Source of the DNA: Terasakiella magnetica | GTDB lineage: Bacteria; Pseudomonadota; Alphaproteobacteria; Rhodospirillales; Magnetospirillaceae | NCBI GenBank assembly: GCA_902729415.1 | Contig: CACVCF010000001.1 | Location: 223,697-287,696 of the forward strand | Direction: 5' to 3' | DNA length: 64,000 nucleotides | In this document: positions 8,796-16,950 of the stretch, piece after piece | Layout: each line of letters begins with the position of its first letter | Numbering within the stretch: the stretch's first letter is position 1 | Translations under genes and position numbers: made by a program | Notes under the pieces: model-generated | Database searches by the model: none | Told to the model about the DNA's origin: nothing | Seen by the model: only the letters and a program-made list of their open reading frames with translations

Positions 8796-9700
8796 TGAGT
8801 GATGTCACCGCCTATCTCGCCGCCGAGGGCTTCGAGGCCGACCTGCGCACCGAACTGGGTGACGTCCTGGCCGAGCACGGCCGCCTGATGCTGGCGCCCG
8901 GTCCGGCGCGGCAGACGGCCTGGGCGCAGAACATCTGGCGCCAGCCGCAGCGGCTGGAGGTGGCCTCCATCGGTGAAGCGGCCAAGGCGTTACGCGCGCT
9001 CCAGCGCAACTGGTGGCCCTATGAGTTCCACCTGCACCGCCGCACCGCGCTGCTGGTGGATAAGCTGCCCAAGGTCTCGGCCAAGCCGCTGGTTTTCGGC
9101 CAGCCCGCACCCACCGCGCCCTTGGGTTCATTCGTCTGGCTGGACGAGTCTACGGTTCTGGCCGCGCCGGACTGCTCCAGCGCCTTTCCCAATGGCGACG
9201 CCGCTTTCATCGAAGACCATCAGGCGCCGCCTGCACGGGCCTATCTCAAGCTGTGGGAAGCCCTGACCCTGGCCGGAAACCTGCCCAAGCCCGGCGAGCT
9301 TTGCCTTGATCTCGGCGCCAGTCCGGGAGGCTGGACCTGGGTGCTGGCCGGAACCGGGGCGCGGGTGATCAGCATCGACAAGGCCCCGCTGGCGCCGGCC
9401 ATCGCCGCCCTGCCCAATGTGGAATACCGCCAGGGCAGCGCCTTCGGCCTGGAGCCCGAGGCCGTGGGGCCGGTCGATTGGCTGTGCTCGGACGTGATCT
9501 GCTATCCCGAGCGCCTGCTGCGGCTGGTCGAGCGCTGGTTGAGTTCGGGGCTGGCCCGCAATCTGATCTGCACCCTCAAATTCCAGGGTGAGACCGATTT
9601 CGCCACCGCTCGTAAATTCGCCGGAATTCCCGGATCGCGCCTGCTGCATCTGTCCCATAACAAGCACGAATTGACCTGGATGCGCCTTGCCACCCCATGA
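8795..9700 (+). CDS. rlmM: RlmM-like 23S rRNA 2'-O-ribose methyltransferase
   Basis: The 301-aa protein has an N-terminal THUMP-like region and a C-terminal Rossmann methyltransferase domain of the FtsJ/RlmM type, with the SAM motif LCLDLGASPGGWTWVLAG near residue 170 and a late CTLKFQGE segment carrying the catalytic-type lysine. E. coli RlmM methylates C2498 of 23S rRNA; the same target is inferred here. The ATG at 8795 shares a base with the lpxL stop. A longer frame from 8591 reads lpxL codons out of phase and is rejected. It is the last gene of the lipid A operon. Confidence 0.82.
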   Translation: MSDVTAYLAAEGFEADLRTELGDVLAEHGRLMLAPGPARQTAWAQNIWRQPQRLEVASIGEAAKALRALQRNWWPYEFHLHRRTALLVDKLPKVSAKPLVFGQPAPTAPLGSFVWLDESTVLAAPDCSSAFPNGDAAFIEDHQAPPARAYLKLWEALTLAGNLPKPGELCLDLGASPGGWTWVLAGTGARVISIDKAPLAPAIAALPNVEYRQGSAFGLEPEAVGPVDWLCSDVICYPERLLRLVERWLSSGLARNLICTLKFQGETDFATARKFAGIPGSRLLHLSHNKHELTWMRLATP

Positions 9701-9754
9701 CCTTCGGAGTAAACCTTTAAAGATGCATCCGGGGATGCGGGTTTCGGGGGTTCC

Positions 9755-10861
9755 ATGACCATTGCAACGCTGCCGCCGCCAATTGAGATCGATACCGAGA
9801 CCAAGCGGGCGGTGATCGATGGCTTAAAGAAGGTGCTGACCGCCTTCCAGCAGGCCGGTCTGGTAGACAGTTCAATTGCCTACCAAGAGTTGATCTCCAA
9901 CCCCAAAGTGCTGGAGATCTTCATCCAGGTGTTCCAGGCCCACCGCGACATCGCCGACGAGGTCGTCAAGGCCAAGGATAAGGCCGCCAACCCGGTCCGT
10001 GACGATTCCATTCCTCTGGTCTGCAACATCAGCTTGGCCCAGATCCAGCAATTGCTGGTGCGGACCTGCGCCAAGAAGATTTTCGAGGCCGACAAACCGA
10101 TGGAGACCATCACCGAGACGATCACCAAAAAAAGCATGTTCGGCCTGATCAAGAAGACCGAACAGATCGAACGTCTTTCGGTCGATCCGGTGGAAGAGCG
10201 CAAGATCCGCGAATTGTCGCGCTACATCGCCTTCGGCTGGCAGTTGCCGCTGCTGGATACTTACCGCTCCATGCTGAACTACCAGCAGATCATCGAGATC
10301 GGCGACGATATCGTCGCCTTGCCCACCGCCGCCAAGATCGAGGCGGTATCCCAGTTCGAGCCCGAGAAGCTGAAGAAGGTCAAGGCGGCGGTCGGCGCTG
10401 ATTTCGGCGCCATCCTGGCCGACCGGCCCCAGGCCATCGCCGGGATATCGGTATGGAACCGCGAGATGTACGAATTCTACCGCAAGACCCTGGGCGACAA
10501 GGCCTGGGCGTTCTTTGCCCGCGAGCCCGCCTTCTTCAATGTCTGCGCCGCCCTCGACAAATCGGTGATCAAGATCTTCGGCGATATGCTGTGCTATATC
10601 GCCACGGAAAATCTGGCCGAGATTCAACGCTGCAATATCGACAAGGTCGAGGTGATGGTCCACGCCCTGAAGACCGCCTTCGGCAACCGGGCGCCGCAGA
10701 TTCTCGCCATTCCCTCCTTCTCCAAGGATATCTTGCGCAAGGTCGTGGACAACCTGATCCACATGAGCCAGGAAAAGGACAAGCTGATGACGTCCTTCGC
10801 GCTCACCTGCAAGGCCATGACCCCTGCCGTGGATGAATGGCTGGCCAAGCAGCACGGTTGA
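9755..10861 (+). CDS. Conserved-looking hypothetical protein, 368 aa
   Basis: I do not recognise this protein. It has no signal peptide or membrane segment and is rich in charged helices (for example LKKVLTAFQQAGLVDSSIAY). A Lys/Thr-rich stretch at about residues 120-140 (TITETITKKSMFGLIKKTEQ) may be a loop. Codon use matches the neighbours, so it looks native. It follows rlmM by 54 bp and precedes a large signalling protein by 100 bp, so it may have its own promoter. A cytosolic, mostly alpha-helical protein is all that can be said. Confidence 0.7.
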   Translation: MTIATLPPPIEIDTETKRAVIDGLKKVLTAFQQAGLVDSSIAYQELISNPKVLEIFIQVFQAHRDIADEVVKAKDKAANPVRDDSIPLVCNISLAQIQQLLVRTCAKKIFEADKPMETITETITKKSMFGLIKKTEQIERLSVDPVEERKIRELSRYIAFGWQLPLLDTYRSMLNYQQIIEIGDDIVALPTAAKIEAVSQFEPEKLKKVKAAVGADFGAILADRPQAIAGISVWNREMYEFYRKTLGDKAWAFFAREPAFFNVCAALDKSVIKIFGDMLCYIATENLAEIQRCNIDKVEVMVHALKTAFGNRAPQILAIPSFSKDILRKVVDNLIHMSQEKDKLMTSFALTCKAMTPAVDEWLAKQHG

Positions 10862-10961
10862 TGCCTCCGCCGAAAACCATAAAAATAATGTGGAGTAGGG
10901 AGGGGGGTGCCATATCCCGACCGTTTACATTGATGGCTGGATATAGCATCGTCGCCCAATC

Positions 10962-13900
10962 ATGAACGCTGGACCGGACATCACCCGCCTGCTCGTTATC
11001 GAGGACAACCCTGGAGACCAGCGGCTGATCGAGATCGAATTGGCCGAAGGTCATGCCGGGTGGACAACTCAATGTTGTTCCACCCTGGCCGATGCTGTGC
11101 TGTTGGCGCCGTTCGATCAGTTCGACTGCATCTTGTCCGACCTTGGGTTGCCCGACGCCACCGGCATCCAATCGGTCACCCGCCTGAAATCTCATGCGCC
11201 CGACAAGGCGCTGGTGGTTCTGACCAGCCTGGATGACGAGCGGGTAGCCCAGGAGGCGATCCGCGCCGGGGCACAAGATTATGTCGTCAAGTCCGATGCC
11301 GGTCTCACCTTGCTGCCCCGCGTCATCCGCCACGCCATCGAGCGCCAGCAGGCCCAGACGGCATTGGAGATCTCGCGCCGCACCGCCCAGGCCCTGCTGG
11401 ACGCTAGTCACGATATCGCCATGCTGCTGGATTGCGATGGCCACATCCTGACCCTCAACGATGAGGCCGAACGCTATCTCGACAACACCAGCGCCGAACT
11501 GGTCGGTAAGTCGCTGTTCGACCTGATCCCCGATTCCCTGGTGGCCCATCGTCAGGGCTATCTGGCCCAGGCCCTCACCACCGGCAAGACCGTCGAATTC
11601 GAAGATACGGACGGCCTGCACTGGTTCGCTAACCGGTTGCTGGCGGTCAGCGGTGCCGAACCGGGCGGCCATCGCCTGGCCCTGTTCTCCCGCGATATCA
11701 CCTCCGAGCGCGCCACCGCCGAAACCCTGGCCGAGGCCAAGGAAGAGGCCGATTTCGCCAATCGCGCCAAGACCGAATTCATGGGCCGCATGAGCCGCGA
11801 TATCCGCACCCCTTTGAACGACGTCATCGGTTTTGCCGAACTGATTTCCAGCGAAATGCTGGGGCCGATGAATCCCGGCGGCTATCGTGAATACGGCGAA
11901 TCCATCCTCAATTCCGGCAACCAGATCCTGAAGCTTCTGGACCGCATCACCGACGTCTCCATGCTGGAATCGGCGCTGCTCAAGGATCAGGCCTCGTACC
12001 GCGATCTGGTGGAACTTTCGCCCGACCTGATCTGCGTCTGCGTCGATGGTGTGGTGGAGCGGATCAACGCCGCCGGGCTCGGCATGCTGCGGGCACCGTC
12101 GGAAGCTGCCTGCGAGGGCAAGAAATTCGCCGAGTTCATCCATGCCGATTACCGCCATGTCTTCGAGAACGGGCTGGAAAGCCTGTACGAGGAGGGCCAC
12201 CCCCTGCCGGTCAAGATCGTGACCTTTGCCGGGCGGGTCCGCGACGTTGAGCTGTCGGCGGTTCCGCTGCGCCGGGATGGCCATACCGCCACCTTGCTGG
12301 TGGGACGTGATACCACCGAGGTCACCGCCGCCATGCGGGCGGTGGCGGCGCGCGAGCATCGCATCCGCGCCATCATGGATACGGTTCTGGATGGCATCGT
12401 CACCATCGATGAGGACGGCATCATCTTGAATGCCAATCTGTCGGTGGAGCGCATCTTCGGCTATCCGCTATCGGAACTGGTGGGCAGCAGCGTCGCCGCC
12501 CTGATGCCCGAGCCCGACGCCGAGCGCCATACCGAATATATCCGCCGCTATCTGGAATCGGGCAGCAGCGGCGTCGTCGGTGCCGGGCGCGAGGTGATTG
12601 CCAAGCGCAAGGATGGTTCGTTGTTTCCGGTCCATCTGTCGGTCTCGGAGCTGCGGGTGGAAAAGCGCCGGCTGTTCACCGGCACCATCCGCGACCTGAC
12701 CGAAAACAAGGAACTGGTGCAGCGCGTGGCCTATCTGGCCAATCACGACCCGCTGACCGACCTGCCCAACCGGGCGCTGCTGACCGATCGCCTGGGGCAG
12801 GCCGTCGGCATGGCGCGGGCCGCCGGCCTGCACGTGGCGGTGCTGACCGTCGATCTCGACGGCTTTACCACCATCAACGATTCCTTGGGCCACGACGTGG
12901 GCAACACCTTGCTGCGCGAGACGGCGCGGCGGCTGGCCCAGGCGGTAGCGGCGGGTGGCACCGCCGCCCGGCTGGCTGGCGACGAATTCGCCGTGCTCTT
13001 GCCGCAGATGACCGATATCGGCGATGTCACGGTGGCGGTCGAGCACATCCGTGAGGTTCTGAACCGCCCATACATGGTCAACGGCTCCGAGCTGGCAGTA
13101 CCGGTGGATATGGGCGTCTCGGTCTATCCCCGCGACGGCGAGGAGCCCATCGAATTGCTGCGCAATGCTGAAATGGCACTGCACGCGGTCAAACGCCGGA
13201 CCGATATGCGGCTGGGCTTCTTCGACGCCGCCATGTCCTACGCCGTCAACGAGCGCCTGACACTGGAGCGCTCGTTGAAGGATGCCTTGACCTCGGGCCA
13301 ATTCGAGCTGTTCTACCAGCCCCAGGTCAAGCTGGACGGCTATCGTCTGGTGGGGGCCGAGGCCCTGATCCGCTGGCGCCATCCCGAGCTAGGTATTATC
13401 GGCCCCGACAAATTCATTCCCGTGGCCGAGGAAACCGGCCTGATCGTCCCCATGGGCAGCTGGGTGCTGCAGGAGGCCTGCCGCGAGTTGCGGCGTTGGA
13501 ACGATCTGGGCGTAAAGAATCTGCGCATGGGCGTCAACATCTCGGGCCGTCAGTTCCGCGAACAAGATCTGGCCGAGATCGTCGCCGATGCGGTGGTCGA
13601 TGCCGGTGTCAACGCCAGTCAGCTGGATCTGGAACTGACCGAAAGCATGCTGATGGCCGATGGCGAAGGCACGCTGAAGTTGTTGCGCTCACTGGCCAAG
13701 CTAGGGGTCAGCCTGTCCATCGACGATTTTGGTACCGGCTATTCCTCGCTGGCCTATCTCAAGCGCTTCCCGGTCAATACCGTCAAGATTGATCGGGCCT
13801 TTGTCCGTGACCTGGACCAGGACGAAGACGCCCGCGTCATCGCCAATGCCATCATCTCGCTGGCTCATTCCTTGTCACTAAACACCATCGCCGAGGGCGT

Positions 13901-14066
13901 GGAAACCGAATCCCAGGCCTTGCAGTTGGCAGAACACGGCTGTGACGAGATTCAAGGCTATCTGATCGGGCGACCGCTGGCCGCTGCCGATTTCACAGAT
14001 TTCATGACCAGCTACAGCGGCTTTGGGGCCGGACGTCTGTCCCCGCCCCGAACAAGACAGACCTGA
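10962..14066 (+). CDS. Receiver-PAS-degenerate HisKA-PAS-PAS-GGDEF-EAL protein
   Basis: A 1034-aa cytosolic c-di-GMP protein. In order: a receiver (5-125, phosphoacceptor D60 in CILSDLGLPD), a PAS (140-250), a HisKA-like helix pair (255-340), two PAS domains (345-455, 465-580), GGDEF (590-750) and EAL (765-1015). The cyclase signature is AGDEF (672-676), a tolerated variant. The phosphodiesterase half has GAEALIRW (EAL at 800-802) and DDFGTGYSSLAYLKRFPV. The HisKA segment reads MSRDIRTPLN, with Arg279 where the phosphorylated His should be, and no ATPase domain follows. It precedes a single-receiver gene by 14 bp. Confidence 0.93.
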   Translation: MNAGPDITRLLVIEDNPGDQRLIEIELAEGHAGWTTQCCSTLADAVLLAPFDQFDCILSDLGLPDATGIQSVTRLKSHAPDKALVVLTSLDDERVAQEAIRAGAQDYVVKSDAGLTLLPRVIRHAIERQQAQTALEISRRTAQALLDASHDIAMLLDCDGHILTLNDEAERYLDNTSAELVGKSLFDLIPDSLVAHRQGYLAQALTTGKTVEFEDTDGLHWFANRLLAVSGAEPGGHRLALFSRDITSERATAETLAEAKEEADFANRAKTEFMGRMSRDIRTPLNDVIGFAELISSEMLGPMNPGGYREYGESILNSGNQILKLLDRITDVSMLESALLKDQASYRDLVELSPDLICVCVDGVVERINAAGLGMLRAPSEAACEGKKFAEFIHADYRHVFENGLESLYEEGHPLPVKIVTFAGRVRDVELSAVPLRRDGHTATLLVGRDTTEVTAAMRAVAAREHRIRAIMDTVLDGIVTIDEDGIILNANLSVERIFGYPLSELVGSSVAALMPEPDAERHTEYIRRYLESGSSGVVGAGREVIAKRKDGSLFPVHLSVSELRVEKRRLFTGTIRDLTENKELVQRVAYLANHDPLTDLPNRALLTDRLGQAVGMARAAGLHVAVLTVDLDGFTTINDSLGHDVGNTLLRETARRLAQAVAAGGTAARLAGDEFAVLLPQMTDIGDVTVAVEHIREVLNRPYMVNGSELAVPVDMGVSVYPRDGEEPIELLRNAEMALHAVKRRTDMRLGFFDAAMSYAVNERLTLERSLKDALTSGQFELFYQPQVKLDGYRLVGAEALIRWRHPELGIIGPDKFIPVAEETGLIVPMGSWVLQEACRELRRWNDLGVKNLRMGVNISGRQFREQDLAEIVADAVVDAGVNASQLDLELTESMLMADGEGTLKLLRSLAKLGVSLSIDDFGTGYSSLAYLKRFPVNTVKIDRAFVRDLDQDEDARVIANAIISLAHSLSLNTIAEGVETESQALQLAEHGCDEIQGYLIGRPLAAADFTDFMTSYSGFGAGRLSPPRTRQT

Positions 14067-14080
14067 GAGGGACTTGGGCC

Positions 14081-14457
14081 ATGACTGGTACCATTGTCAT
14101 TGTCGAAGACAACGCCATGAATATGAAGCTGCTGGAACAGGCGTTGGGGATCGCCGGATACAAGACCGTTCCGTCCTCCGACGGCGACGGCTTGATCGAG
14201 CTGGCTTTCGACAACGCTGCCGCAGTCATCCTCATGGATATCCAGTTGCCGAAATATTCCGGCATCGACCTGCTGAAGCGGCTGCGCGCCGACAAGCGTA
14301 CCGATACCATCCCGGTGGTGGCGGTGACCGCCTTCGCCGACCCCGATTCGGTGGCAGGATTTTGGAGGAAGGCTTCAATCAGGTCATCACCAAGCCGATC
14401 TCCATCCGCAAGCTGTTGGATGAAGTGGCCCGCTATTGTCGGGCCGAGGCGGGCTGA
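14081..14457 (+). pseudogene. DivK-like single-domain receiver, frameshifted near 14356
   Basis: The first 92 codons give a clean CheY/DivK-type receiver (TGTIVIVEDNAMNMKLLEQA, phosphoacceptor in ILMDIQLPKYSG, VVAVTAFAD). The frame then breaks: after GTG GCA at 14351-14356 the match continues one base earlier, as RILEEGFNQVITKPISIRKL, ending at the TGA at 14455-14457. Restoring a single A (GCA AGG ATT TTG GAG) rebuilds an intact receiver of about 125 aa, including the conserved KP. It is either a true 1-bp deletion or a sequencing error. It sits between the GGDEF-EAL gene and chvI. Confidence 0.85.
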
Positions 14458-14460
14458 ACC

Positions 14461-15162
14461 GTGTCGCACACCATCGCCCTGGTCGATGACGACCGCAACA
14501 TCCTGACCTCAGTCTCCATCGCCCTGGAGGCCGAGGGCTTCAAGGTCCGCACCTATACCGACGGCGCCGAGGCCCTGCGCGGCCTGACCAGCCAGCCGGT
14601 GGATCTGGCGGTGCTCGACATCAAGATGCCGCGCATGGACGGCATGGAGCTGTTGCAGCGCCTGCGCAAGCAATCGGCCATTCCGGTGATCTTCCTCACC
14701 TCCAAGGATGATGAGATCGACGAATTGCTGGGCCTGCGCATGGGGGCCGACGATTACATCAAGAAGCCGTTCTCGCAAAAACTGCTGATCGAGCGCATCC
14801 GCACCCTGATCCGCCGCCTGGAAGCCAATGCCGAGGGCGAGGGCGGCGTCATGGGCGGTGAAACCATGATCCGGGGCGAGATGGTGCTCGACCCCGGCCG
14901 CCACATCTGCGCCTGGAAGGGCAAGGCGGTGGACCTGACCGTCACCGAGTTCCTGCTGATCAAGGCCCTGGCCCAGCGCCCCGGCCACGTCAAGAACCGC
15001 GACCAGCTGATCGACGCCGCCTATGGCGAGTCCATCTATGTGGATGACCGCACCATCGACAGCCACATCAAGCGCCTGCGCAAGAAATTCCGCGATGTGG
15101 ACGACGACTTCGCCCACATCGAGACCCTTTACGGGGTCGGCTACCGCTATCGGGATGACTGA
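14461..15162 (+). CDS. chvI: OmpR-family response regulator, ChvI-like
   Basis: The 233-aa protein starts at GTG 14461. It has a receiver with D53 ([14 protein letters not shown]), T and K residues in FLTSKDD and DYIKKPFS, and a C-terminal winged helix ending [13 protein letters not shown]. Overlap with a downstream ChvG-like kinase and the alphaproteobacterial setting point to ChvI, a regulator of envelope, acid and host-related responses in Rhizobiales. It overlaps the kinase start by 8 bp. Confidence 0.85.
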   Translation: MSHTIALVDDDRNILTSVSIALEAEGFKVRTYTDGAEALRGLTSQPVDLAVLDIKMPRMDGMELLQRLRKQSAIPVIFLTSKDDEIDELLGLRMGADDYIKKPFSQKLLIERIRTLIRRLEANAEGEGGVMGGETMIRGEMVLDPGRHICAWKGKAVDLTVTEFLLIKALAQRPGHVKNRDQLIDAAYGESIYVDDRTIDSHIKRLRKKFRDVDDDFAHIETLYGVGYRYRDD

Positions 15163-16768
15163 CACCACTCCGCGCCCGGTGGTGGGGCGCAAATTGCCGC
15201 GATGGCGGCCGCTGGCCTCACCCCTCACCCGCCGCATTCTTGCCGTCAACCTACTGGCGCCGGTGGTGCTTGTGGTGGGGCTGTTCTACCTCGATCATTA
15301 CCAGCAGGCCCTGATCCGCACCGAGTTGGAGGGCCTCGGCATCCACACCGAGATGGTGGCCGCCGCCATCGCCGAAGGTGCCGTCTACGAGGAAGAGCGC
15401 GGCAGCCTTGAACTCAATCACGCCGTGGCGCAGCAGATGCTGCGGCGGCTGGCTGAACCCGCCAAGCTGCGTGCCCGGCTGTTCGGCCCGGTGGGCGAGC
15501 TGGCCGCCGATTCCCGCCACCGCCCCGGCGCCGCCGAGCGGGTCCACGTGGAAGAACTGCCCGCCCCCAAGATTCCGCGCTGGACCGACCGGCTGCGCCT
15601 GTGGTGGGACCGGGCCACCCACTGGATTCCCACCGATTCGGCATTACCTCTCCATAAGGAATTCAGCCACCCCCGCGCCAACGACTACCCCGAGGTCATG
15701 AACGCCATGGCCGGGCGCCGCGACTGGGCCATCCGGGTGCGCAAGACCGGCGGCTTGGTGCTGACGGTGGCGGTGCCGGTGCAGCATTACAAGCAGGTGG
15801 TGGGCGCGCTGCAGATCACCGCCGACGGCACCAATATCGCCCGCTCGCTGTTCCAGGTGCGCGTCGCCATCTTGGAGGTGTTCGCCCTGTCGCTGGCGCT
15901 GACCATCGCCGTGTCGCTCTATATGGCCCGCACCATCGCCCGCCCCATCCGCCGCCTGGCCCTGGCCGCCGAGCGGGTCCGCCACGGCAAAGGCCGCAGT
16001 CAGGCTATCCCCGACATGTCGCGCCGCAAGGATGAGATCGGCGAGCTGTCGGTGGCGCTGAAGGAAATGACCGAGGCACTGTGGCGGCGCATGGATGCTA
16101 TCGAGGCCTTTGCCGCCGATGTCGCCCACGAGATCAAGAATCCGCTGACCTCGCTGCGCTCGGCGGTGGAGACCGCAGTGCGGATCGAAAACCCCGAGCA
16201 GCAGCGCCGTCTGATGGCCATCATCTTAGACGATGTCGGACGCCTCAACCGCCTGATCAGCGACATCTCCGACGCATCGCGCATTGATGCCGAAATGTCG
16301 CGCCTGGAGACCGAGCCGGTGGCGGTGGCCGCCTTGCTGACCTCGCTGGCCGAGGTCTATCGCGCCACCACTCCTGAGAAAACCGTCACCTTCACCCTCG
16401 ACCTGCCCCAGGACGATCCCCTGGAGGTTCAAGGCGTCGAGCCCCGGCTGGTGCAGGTGCTGCGCAACCTGATCGGCAACGCCCTGTCCTTCAGCCCGCC
16501 GGGCGGCGTCATCGCCCTTGGCGCCCGGCGGCTGGACGGCCATATCCGCATCCAGGTGGACGACGACGGCCCCGGTATTCCCGCCAACAAGCTGGACGCG
16601 GTCTTCGACCGTTTCTACTCCGAGCGGCCGGAAGGCGAGAAGTTCGGCACCCATTCCGGCCTGGGTCTGTCGATCTCGCGCCAGATCATCGAGGCCCATG
16701 GCGGCATCATCCGCGCCGAGAACCGCGCAACCGGCGGCGCCCGCTTCATCATCGAACTTCTGGCCTGA
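15155..16768 (+). CDS. chvG: Membrane sensor histidine kinase, ChvG-like
   Basis: From the ATG at 15155 the protein is 537 aa: a cytoplasmic N-tail, TM1 (about 27-47, [21 protein letters not shown]), a periplasmic sensor of about 190 residues, TM2 ([22 protein letters not shown]), HAMP ([14 protein letters not shown]), HisKA with phosphorylatable His in [13 protein letters not shown], and an HATPase with [17 protein letters not shown] and [12 protein letters not shown]. The HAHATPase and periplasmic layout match ChvG/ExoS. A longer frame from 15023 lies inside chvI and is rejected. The stop codon TGA overlaps the first base of a MITE-like repeat. Confidence 0.87.
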   Translation: MTDTTPRPVVGRKLPRWRPLASPLTRRILAVNLLAPVVLVVGLFYLDHYQQALIRTELEGLGIHTEMVAAAIAEGAVYEEERGSLELNHAVAQQMLRRLAEPAKLRARLFGPVGELAADSRHRPGAAERVHVEELPAPKIPRWTDRLRLWWDRATHWIPTDSALPLHKEFSHPRANDYPEVMNAMAGRRDWAIRVRKTGGLVLTVAVPVQHYKQVVGALQITADGTNIARSLFQVRVAILEVFALSLALTIAVSLYMARTIARPIRRLALAAERVRHGKGRSQAIPDMSRRKDEIGELSVALKEMTEALWRRMDAIEAFAADVAHEIKNPLTSLRSAVETAVRIENPEQQRRLMAIILDDVGRLNRLISDISDASRIDAEMSRLETEPVAVAALLTSLAEVYRATTPEKTVTFTLDLPQDDPLEVQGVEPRLVQVLRNLIGNALSFSPPGGVIALGARRLDGHIRIQVDDDGPGIPANKLDAVFDRFYSERPEGEKFGTHSGLGLSISRQIIEAHGGIIRAENRATGGARFIIELLA

Positions 16769-16874
16769 TACCAAGGGGCCGCGCGCCTTGTGGCGCGGGA
16801 GGCAAGGGATTCGGAGAATCCCGCCCGCCGCTTGAGGGGCTCGGTGATCGGTTCCGATCACCGAGATTTGGTAT
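16768..16874. repeat. MITE-like element with ATACCAA/TTGGTAT ends
   Basis: This 107-bp element starts ATACCAA at the chvG stop and ends TTGGTAT. It contains GC-rich hairpins (GGGATTC-GGA-GAATCCC; CTCGGTGATCGG-TT-CCGATCACCGAG) and the dispersed-repeat core (16771-16840) that is about 80% identical to 25854-25924 by eye. It carries no coding potential. The perfect terminal inversions suggest a mobilised non-autonomous element or a REP-like unit. Confidence 0.65.
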
Positions 16875-16883
16875 GAAAAACCA

Positions 16884-16916
16884 AAAGCCCGACCGCCTTT
16901 CTGGCGGCCGGGCTTT
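16884..16916. terminator. Bidirectional rho-independent-type terminator between chvG and flgE
   Basis: AAAGCCCGACCGCC pairs with GGCGGCCGGGCTTT across a 5-nt loop, with one mismatch in 14 positions. The A-run on one side and T-run on the other allow termination of both the plus-strand chvG transcript and the minus-strand hook operon. Confidence 0.8.
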
Positions 16917-16950
16917 CCTCGGATCAGGAGGAGATGGCTTGACTTAGGCC

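Noticed and set aside
14341..14370. Programmed -1 ribosomal frameshift in the receiver gene
   Set aside because: No slippery heptamer or downstream pseudoknot is seen. A single missing base explains the break.
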